Part shown: piece by piece, positions 5,493 to 10,092 of the stretch
Layout: every line of letters starts with the position of its first letter
Position numbering within the stretch: position 1 is the stretch's first letter
Assembly (NCBI GenBank): GCA_021836665.1
Contig: JAKBHQ010000078.1
Coordinates: 1-10,092 of the forward strand
Direction: 5' to 3'
Length of the DNA stretch: 10,092 nt
Origin: Thermoplasmata archaeon
GTDB lineage: Bacteria > Actinomycetota > Acidimicrobiia > Acidimicrobiales > Acidimicrobiaceae
Notes under the pieces: model-generated
What the model saw: only the letters and a program-made list of their open reading frames with translations
What the model was told of the DNA's origin: nothing
Database searches by the model: none
Made by a program: the position numbers and the translations under genes

Positions 5493-7283
5493 ATGACGAA
5501 GAGGGCGTCCAGGGAGGGGCTTTCTAGGTTTGTCGCTTGGCACCCTAAGTTGCTTGCAAGTAAGCGTTTTTGGGTGATTCAGGCCTCCATTGCGTTGATT
5601 TTTCTTACTCACCAGCTGTTGGAGTCGTATTCTCACTCCGGTGTCTCTTCTGCGGTCCTCCTCCTATTTCTTCTTAGCGCCTACCTCATCCCGATAACCA
5701 TCGCTGCCTACAGTTTTGGCCTAAGTGGTTCGATGGCGACCGCCGCCTGGGTGACTTTGTTGGTGATCGTCGACCTGATGCTCGACCACGCTCCAAACAC
5801 TATTTTGAGCTGGGCGCACGTGGTTCAAATGGTGTCGATCGACATTGTCGCTCTGATCCTTGGCCATAGTTTCGATATCGTCCATGCTCAGGCCCAAGGT
5901 CGACTATTTGAGGCATTTCACGATTCCTTGACCGGGCTTGGGAATCGGGCGCTATTTTCCCAAGTCGTAAGGGACTCCCTTGACGGCCGTCTTGCGGGCC
6001 CAACTGGAGAAGAGTCGGTGTCTGCGGCACTGTTGCTGTTGGACCTCGAGGACTTTAAGCTCATCAACGATACCTTTGGTCACCAAGTTGGTGACGAGAT
6101 TCTTCGCCAAGTCGCAAGCCGAGTGCAAAGCGCAGCTTGCGAGGCGGAGAGTTGTTTTAGATTTGGCGGGGACGAGTTTGCTGTTTTCCTGCTAGACCTA
6201 CAGGACAAAGAGGCTGCACTTGAGGTTGCCCAACGTATGCAGCACTTTATGGGTAAGCCCTTTGTTGTAAACGTGCTGGCATCCGATGGCGAGGCGCGAC
6301 GGGAGGTTGTCCATATCAAGGCGAGTATCGGAATAGCCTTCGCAGCCCAAGGACCCGAGGTCTCAGAGACCCTAGTAAATGACGCAGATATGGCGATGCA
6401 TGCAGCAAAGGCCGAAGGGGTCGAGGTCCTAGAATGGAGTTCGACTCTTCGAAGCGACTTCGCAGCTAGGGCTGTTCTTAGAGAGGACCTCGCTCGGGCG
6501 GTAGACAACGGTGAATTCGTGCTGTTCTATCAACCCGTGGTTGGCCTGCAATCGGGAACGGTGGTTGGCGTCGAAGCCCTTATCAGGTGGGAGCATCCGA
6601 CCAGGGGATTAGTTGGTCCGGTGGAGTTTATCGAGACCCTCGAAGAGACCGGCTTGATCGTTCCAGTCGGTAGGTGGGTGCTACATGAGGCGTGCAGACA
6701 GCTTGGGGAGTGGTTAGATATCGAACCCGATGGACCCCCACTTACCATGGGTGTCAACGTTTCTGGAATCCAACTACGAGATCCCGAGTTCGTCAAAGAC
6801 CTCGAAGAGCTCCTCGTGAAGAGCGAACTATGTGCGACCAACCTGATCCTTGAAATTACCGAAAGCGTCGCATTGTCCCAGGAGTCTTCTGTGCTACTTT
6901 CCTTGCTTGACAGAGGACTTCATGTTGCAATCGACGATTTCGGGACGGGATACTCCTCAATGAGTTCCCTGCGCAAGATTCCTGCCGATATCCTAAAGAT
7001 CGATAAAGCGTTCGTGGACGACGTCTCCTCTGACCAAGTGGCACTCGCCATCGTCAGGGCAATTAGCGACCTGGCACGTAGCGTCGGAATGGAGACGGTG
7101 GCCGAAGGGGTTGAGACCGCAGAGCAGTTGAGGAGGTTGGTCGACCTTGGATGCGACAGTGTGCAGGGTTATTTGATGGCCAAGCCGGAGAGACCGGAGG
7201 ATATATCTCGCTTTTTCGGTACAAAGCTTCCCTCGTGGGAGAATTGGCTAGAGGCCGAGACGCCACTAAGGCGCCTGGTGTAG
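5493..7283 (+). CDS. Membrane-anchored GGDEF-EAL protein (c-di-GMP cyclase/phosphodiesterase)
   Basis: A 596-residue inner-membrane protein (numbering from 5493) for cyclic di-GMP turnover. Residues 26-126 form about four transmembrane helices of unrecognised sensor type; no PAS or HAMP domain follows. The GGDEF domain spans about 140-315, with DLEDFKLIND (185-194) and an intact GGDEF (225-229). The inhibitory-site RxxD expected just upstream is replaced by CEAE, so product feedback is probably lost. The EAL domain spans about 330-575 and keeps the expected active-site residues: E361 (EAL), N422 (NVSG), E457 (ITES), D481-D482 (DDFGTGYSS), K502 (LKID), the Glu of AEGVET and Q558 (QGYL). Phosphodiesterase activity is therefore likely. 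Whether the cyclase half is active or a GTP-sensing regulator cannot be told from sequence. It is monocistronic, with a large leader upstream and a convergent neighbour. Confidence 0.93.
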   Translation: MTKRASREGLSRFVAWHPKLLASKRFWVIQASIALIFLTHQLLESYSHSGVSSAVLLLFLLSAYLIPITIAAYSFGLSGSMATAAWVTLLVIVDLMLDHAPNTILSWAHVVQMVSIDIVALILGHSFDIVHAQAQGRLFEAFHDSLTGLGNRALFSQVVRDSLDGRLAGPTGEESVSAALLLLDLEDFKLINDTFGHQVGDEILRQVASRVQSAACEAESCFRFGGDEFAVFLLDLQDKEAALEVAQRMQHFMGKPFVVNVLASDGEARREVVHIKASIGIAFAAQGPEVSETLVNDADMAMHAAKAEGVEVLEWSSTLRSDFAARAVLREDLARAVDNGEFVLFYQPVVGLQSGTVVGVEALIRWEHPTRGLVGPVEFIETLEETGLIVPVGRWVLHEACRQLGEWLDIEPDGPPLTMGVNVSGIQLRDPEFVKDLEELLVKSELCATNLILEITESVALSQESSVLLSLLDRGLHVAIDDFGTGYSSMSSLRKIPADILKIDKAFVDDVSSDQVALAIVRAISDLARSVGMETVAEGVETAEQLRRLVDLGCDSVQGYLMAKPERPEDISRFFGTKLPSWENWLEAETPLRRLV

Positions 7284-7305
7284 CGGTGCCGGGTCAGCGC
7301 ATATT

Positions 7306-7332
7306 AGGTCTGATTTGCTATAAGTCAAACCT
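7306..7332. terminator. Candidate bidirectional terminator between convergent genes
   Basis: AGGT-C-TGATT (7306-7315) pairs with AGTCA-A-ACCT (7323-7332) through nine pairs, including one G-T, and a single mismatch, around a 7-nt loop. It is 22 bp past the GGDEF-EAL stop and just past the glycosyltransferase stop. A second small palindrome, GGTTGTCAACC (7333-7343), follows, then TTTT on the plus strand. Position between convergent genes supports a terminator; the weak U-tract keeps confidence low. Confidence 0.35.
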
Positions 7333-7337
7333 GGTTG

Positions 7338-8543
7338 TCAACCTTTTCCCTGCCCGCTGATCAACTCGAATTCCTCCGGGAATCTGTCCTTGGCTAGCTT
7401 CAGGAGTCGATCAAATTTTCCCGGGTGCGACTCGCGGACCAAACCAAACAAAATGCCCAGGTTCCCGCTTGCCAGTCCGTGGTCAAAAATAGCCGACCAT
7501 AGGTGATCAACTGCTTCGTCTACTCGGTTGCAAAGACCGCAGATTAGCCCCTTGGTCTCTTCGAGTCTGCCGGTTCCGTAGTTGTGCATCTGTGAGTCGA
7601 TTAGCAAGCTAAGCGGGGCGACTAGCCGATACGCCTGGTCGAAGCCACCAAGCTTGACCCATGCCTGGGCGGCCAGCCAATCTGCGTACTGGGTGAAAGG
7701 GCTGGCAGTCCGGAGCTCTTGGGCGAGGGAAATCACCTCTTCGGCATGACCACGCCCGAGGTAAATTCGAGCAAGAAACTCTGTAGCGATCTGCCAGATA
7801 ATTCCCTCCGACAAATTCTCTTTGATTTCTAGGAGGGCATCGATGGCATCGTCCGACCGATTGGCCCCTATCAAGGAGCGTGCAAGCTGAAGTTTTAGTC
7901 GGTAAAAGTCCAAATCACTTGCGTGGGAGCGAACCAAGGTGGCGAGCTCTTTTTCGCAGATTGCGATGTTTCTCGTGGCTTTGGCTGCGATCGACTTTGA
8001 ATCTTGATAGCTCAGATCCAAGATGTGGGCGACCTCAAAGTCGAGGGCTCTTGGCGCGTGGGGGCTAGCTACATTCTCGATAAGTTCTTCGTGGATTTGA
8101 CCCCTCCACGAGCTCGAAGCGCGCCTAAAGATCCGAATAACCGGAGAGTCATAGTCTCCGCCGATTTCATCTGCGCACTTGTACCGGACGGTTAGCGATA
8201 GGAGATTTTCGTTTTGAAATGAATCGATTCGTGACCTTAGTTCAGATGGATCACCCTCGAGTAGTTCGTCAGCATCAATGCTGATTACCCATTCGCACCC
8301 GACATGCTCGAGGGCCCTATTGCGAGCGGCGGCGAAGTCATCGTCCCACCACCCCAGGACGACTTTGACACCGAGGAGTTTGGCGACCTCAATGGTAGTG
8401 TCGGTAGAGCCGGTGTCGTATACGACTATCTCATCTACGAAGGGCCTTACAGACGCTAAGCAACCCGGTAGATGGGTCTCCTCATTTTTGACGATTAGGC
8501 AGGCCGCTAGGGACTTTCGAGGCACTGCTAAATCATAATGCAA
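7338..8543 (-). CDS. Family 2 glycosyltransferase with helical TPR-like C-terminal region
   Basis: A 401-residue cytoplasmic enzyme. Residues 10-160 are a GT-A fold of family 2: ACLIVKNEE (14-22), VYDTGSTDTT (41-50) for nucleotide binding, DDDFAAARN (67-75) and SIDADE (88-93), whose DAD is the metal-binding DXD equivalent. WRGQIHEEL (146-154) matches the RxHE segment seen in SunS/WaaE-like family 2 members. Residues 180-395 are alpha-helical with repeated A/L/G spacing typical of TPR-like repeats, an arrangement common in this subfamily and likely used to bind an acceptor or partner. No transmembrane helix is seen. The TTG start is chosen because AGGA precedes it by ten bases; a GTG at 8525 remains possible. 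Donor and acceptor are unknown; glycan, lipid or peptide modification are all possible. Confidence 0.9.
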   Translation of the reverse strand: MHYDLAVPRKSLAACLIVKNEETHLPGCLASVRPFVDEIVVYDTGSTDTTIEVAKLLGVKVVLGWWDDDFAAARNRALEHVGCEWVISIDADELLEGDPSELRSRIDSFQNENLLSLTVRYKCADEIGGDYDSPVIRIFRRASSSWRGQIHEELIENVASPHAPRALDFEVAHILDLSYQDSKSIAAKATRNIAICEKELATLVRSHASDLDFYRLKLQLARSLIGANRSDDAIDALLEIKENLSEGIIWQIATEFLARIYLGRGHAEEVISLAQELRTASPFTQYADWLAAQAWVKLGGFDQAYRLVAPLSLLIDSQMHNYGTGRLEETKGLICGLCNRVDEAVDHLWSAIFDHGLASGNLGILFGLVRESHPGKFDRLLKLAKDRFPEEFELISGQGKG

Positions 8544-8581
8544 GGCAAATCAATCCTGGTTGCTAATCCTTTGCCATGGCT

Positions 8582-8587
8582 CTTATA
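8582..8587 (-). promoter_or_regulatory. Candidate -10 element for the glycosyltransferase gene
   Basis: On the minus strand TATAAG (complement of 8582-8587) is preceded by CTG and lies about 40 bp upstream of the TTG start. No good -35 occurs at 16-18 bp. The overlapping bases also read TATACA on the plus strand (8584-8589), 18 bp after TTGCTA (8560-8565), so the site could act in either direction. The evidence is motif resemblance only. Confidence 0.25.
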
Positions 8588-8589
8588 CA

Positions 8590-8658
8590 GCACGACCTGG
8601 AATACCCCATGCCCTCAAGGTCGATGGGCAACGGACTGCTAAGTCCGACTTATCGTGC
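8590..8658. other. Structured intergenic element with mutually exclusive stems
   Basis: GCACGA (8590-8595) pairs with TCGTGC (8653-8658) and encloses two further perfect stems: CCCAT/ATGGG (8606-8610 with 8624-8628) and CGGAC/GTCCG (8632-8636 with 8643-8647, 6-nt loop). Together they make a three-way junction of about 70 nt. Competing pairings exist: CGACCT (8593-8598) with AGGTCG (8618-8623), and TGCCC (8610-8614) with GGGCA (8626-8630). Alternative folds of this kind are typical of leader RNAs. It lies 47 bp upstream of the glycosyltransferase in its 5' leader direction. I do not recognise a known riboswitch class. Confidence 0.35.
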
Positions 8659-8713
8659 AGCACTTTGCTAAGTTTTCCAAAGCTGGTCGTCGGCGAGAGT
8701 GGAAGGAGTTTCG

Positions 8714-8767
8714 ATGAGATCTTGGGGTAATGCCTCGATTGGTTTTATGGTTGTCGGCCTCGCGTAG
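8714..8767 (+). CDS. Possible 17-aa mini-ORF with strong ribosome binding site
   Basis: ATG at 8714 follows GGAAGGAG (8701-8708) at a 5-nt spacing, as good a Shine-Dalgarno as any in the window. It encodes MRSWGNASIGFMVVGLA and stops at TAG 8765-8767, four bases short of the end of the convergent torD-like gene. It lies downstream of the structured element when read on the plus strand. It is too short to judge by composition and may be chance. Confidence 0.15.
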   Translation: MRSWGNASIGFMVVGLA

Positions 8768-8771
8768 CTCG

Positions 8772-9659
8772 CTACTCCATCTCTAGGGTGGCCCGTATTC
8801 GCTTTTGGGTGGTGACCGACCTGTAACACCACGAATGTAGCACGTCGAACTCGGCAGATCTTGCTAGGTAGAGATCCCTTTGGGTTGCGACAAATCGATC
8901 AAACGCGCCGAGGATTGCACGTCCATCTTGTTGTGTAAGTCCCTCTAAAACGAACCTTTTTCGGCCTATTCTTGTCGCTAGCCCTAGGTCTCTGGCCATC
9001 CTTGCTAAGTCAGCTGGCGCAACAATTACTCCAGATAGCGCCGGGGTGGTTACCCAGGTGATGAATTCTGCCGAATCACCGAAGGCTTGGATTGGCTCTT
9101 GGGTCGGCTGGTCAAGGTCTCTCTCTAGTGATCGAGGGATTCCAGGACGGAGGATCGAGGAGATTAAGTCCAATCCAAGTTCTACCCAGACTGGGTTTTC
9201 GGAACCGGAAAGCTGCTTTACCCTCAGCAAGTAGGGGACGAGCCAGGGTGCGAGGTGGTCGCGCACCAAGGTGAACTTCGCATTTTCAATCGCCTGGGCC
9301 CTGGGCGTGTCGATGTCGATGTCGAGGAATTCAGCCTCCTTCTTTAGTATCTGTCCTAACAGATAGAGGAGTGAAGACAGGTAGTCGGGGTTGGGGGGTA
9401 CTCTTGCCGAAATGGCTAGGTAGAAGCCAGCAATCTCGGCGTGCGATTGCCCGCCAATGTTTCCGTCTTGCGATAGGTATATCGAGGCAAATGGGGGTAG
9501 TTCGTTTACCAGGATGGTGTTTGTGATGCCACACTCCTCGATGTCCATTCCTAGGGCGTCTAGCAGTGCCTGAGAGGGGACGACTCCCTCCGACACCTCC
9601 GCCAACGCCATCGCCACTTCAGCCTGGGCGACGAGGGTCGCAGATCCTTGTGTGGTCAT
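8772..9659 (-). CDS. TorD/DmsD/NarJ-like molybdoenzyme chaperone
   Basis: A 295-residue cytoplasmic all-helical chaperone that binds an apo-molybdoenzyme until cofactor is inserted. Family hallmarks are visible: ELPPFASIYL (53-62), a Gly-Gly then EIAGFYLAI (75-83), SSLLYLLGQILKKEAE (95-110), and DHLAPWLVPYL (134-144), which matches the conserved HxxPW-type motif of TorD-fold proteins. The C-terminal part has TPALSG...DLARMARDLGL (205-227), as in longer members paired with complex-iron-sulfur molybdoenzymes. At 295 residues it is longer than classical TorD or DmsD (about 200). Its ATG overlaps the stop of the upstream molybdoenzyme gene as ATGA, with no obvious separate Shine-Dalgarno, so translation is probably coupled to its client. 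Confidence 0.8.
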   Translation of the reverse strand: MTTQGSATLVAQAEVAMALAEVSEGVVPSQALLDALGMDIEECGITNTILVNELPPFASIYLSQDGNIGGQSHAEIAGFYLAISARVPPNPDYLSSLLYLLGQILKKEAEFLDIDIDTPRAQAIENAKFTLVRDHLAPWLVPYLLRVKQLSGSENPVWVELGLDLISSILRPGIPRSLERDLDQPTQEPIQAFGDSAEFITWVTTPALSGVIVAPADLARMARDLGLATRIGRKRFVLEGLTQQDGRAILGAFDRFVATQRDLYLARSAEFDVLHSWCYRSVTTQKRIRATLEME

Positions 9660-10092
9660 CGTGGCGAGTCTGTGGGTTGGAGTTGACTGGCCCTTTTAGT
9701 CGGCTTCAGCGGCCTCATTAGCCATCTGGGCCTTCGTGTGCCGTCGGGAGATACTTCATAGGCCGTTTTCGTCATCCTTAGCCACCTTTCAAAGACGGCC
9801 TTTGATTTATCGAGGTCAACGTGAACTTCGCCGAACTCATCACCAGGGTGGGCCTTCTCCACGCTTACCGCCTGATGCCAGCAGTGCATTCCAGAAATTG
9901 GATCTGGGTGTACTGGAAAGATCAGATTTTGATGAACTCCGACGTCATTCCACCAAAATCTTGAGGTATCTGGGTCGGAGGAGGTATATGGTTGGGGTGG
10001 CGACTTCGGTATCAGGTTTCGTTTTGGTCCGTCTGAGTTAAGCTCTACCCTTCGCATGGTCAACGACTTGTTTGAGTCGGAGAATTTCCATC
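9656..10092 (-). CDS. Molybdopterin oxidoreductase catalytic subunit, C-terminal end (partial)
   Basis: The frame is open through the right window edge, so only the last 144 residues are seen; the internal TTG or ATG near 10063 is not the real start. The visible part contains a block FWWNDVGVHQNLIFPVHPD followed by GMHCWHQAV and then PGDEFGEVHVDLDKSKAVF, resembling the C-terminal end of DMSO-reductase-superfamily catalytic subunits of the CISM type. The cofactor-binding domains lie outside the window. The final 35 residues are basic and Pro-rich. The overlap with a TorD-like chaperone gene strongly supports the assignment. Substrate (nitrate, sulfur compound, selenate, formate or other) cannot be decided from this fragment. 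Confidence 0.65.
   Translation of the reverse strand, partial: WKFSDSNKSLTMRRVELNSDGPKRNLIPKSPPQPYTSSDPDTSRFWWNDVGVHQNLIFPVHPDPISGMHCWHQAVSVEKAHPGDEFGEVHVDLDKSKAVFERWLRMTKTAYEVSPDGTRRPRWLMRPLKPTKRASQLQPTDSPR

Larger units (their letters stand above)
8526..8673. repeat. Cluster of four TGCTAA hexamers in one orientation
   Basis: TGCTAA occurs at 8526, 8561, 8637 and 8666, all on the plus strand. The last two extend to TGCTAAGT. Three lie in the intergenic DNA upstream of the glycosyltransferase, and the first falls in its opening codons. Spacings are 35, 76 and 29 bp. They could be binding sites for a regulator of the glycosyltransferase gene, or chance. Confidence 0.25.

Noticed and set aside
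6080..6508. 142-codon minus-strand open frame inside the GGDEF-EAL gene
   Set aside because: It mirrors the GGDEF domain codons and its product is low-complexity Ser/Arg/Ala; it is a shadow of the real gene.
8632..8647. tRNA-Ser(GCU)-like anticodon arm CGGAC-TGCTAA-GTCCG
   Set aside because: The loop is six rather than seven nucleotides, and no T-arm, acceptor stem or CCA-adjacent structure surrounds it.
10064..10092. Treating the rightmost gene as a complete 135-aa protein starting at TTG 10063
   Set aside because: The frame is open to the edge, and the visible part resembles the C-terminal end of a much larger enzyme.

Overview
This is a 10.1 kb stretch of moderate-GC bacterial chromosome. 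It holds six sizeable protein genes plus structured intergenic DNA. I see no phage, transposon, CRISPR, rRNA or tRNA signature. The gene families (an MmpL-type RND exporter with a divergent TetR regulator, a lipoprotein with a classical lipobox, a membrane-anchored GGDEF-EAL protein and a TorD-like chaperone for a molybdoenzyme) together suggest a Gram-positive actinobacterium. An acidophilic, iron-metabolising relative of Acidimicrobiia is possible, but that placement is inference and weak.

Layout. Bases 1-1470 (minus) are the first 490 codons of a secreted lipoprotein with two Asp-box (BNR) motifs; its stop lies beyond the left edge. Bases 1471-1718 are non-coding and contain two clear inverted repeats. 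Bases 1719-3986 (minus) encode an MMPL/RND transporter, with a TetR regulator divergent from it at 4112-4759 (plus). The 125-bp gap between them carries a perfect 9-2-9 inverted repeat sitting on both candidate promoters, and a 15-codon upstream ORF with a good Shine-Dalgarno that overlaps the tetR start. Bases 4760-5492 hold one candidate 54-aa ORF and two stem-loops. Bases 5493-7283 (plus) encode a four-helix GGDEF-EAL protein with all recognised EAL catalytic residues and an intact GGDEF motif. It converges on a family 2 glycosyltransferase with a helical TPR-like tail (7338-8543, minus); a hairpin in the 54-bp gap may stop transcription from both sides. Bases 8544-8771 are an unusually structured intergenic region. 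Bases 8772-9659 (minus) encode a TorD/DmsD/NarJ-like chaperone, whose start overlaps by ATGA the stop of a gene entering from the right edge, the C-terminal end of a molybdopterin oxidoreductase catalytic subunit.

There are four functional units: a drug or lipid exporter under local TetR control; a c-di-GMP turnover protein; an envelope or glycan modification enzyme; and the distal end of a molybdoenzyme operon in which the chaperone is translationally coupled to its client. No undescribed multi-gene system is evident. The best candidates for something new are the intergenic elements (the competing stems and TGCTAA cluster at 8526-8673, the SD-containing stem-loop at 5108-5154, the uORF before tetR) and the cysteine-rich lipoprotein.
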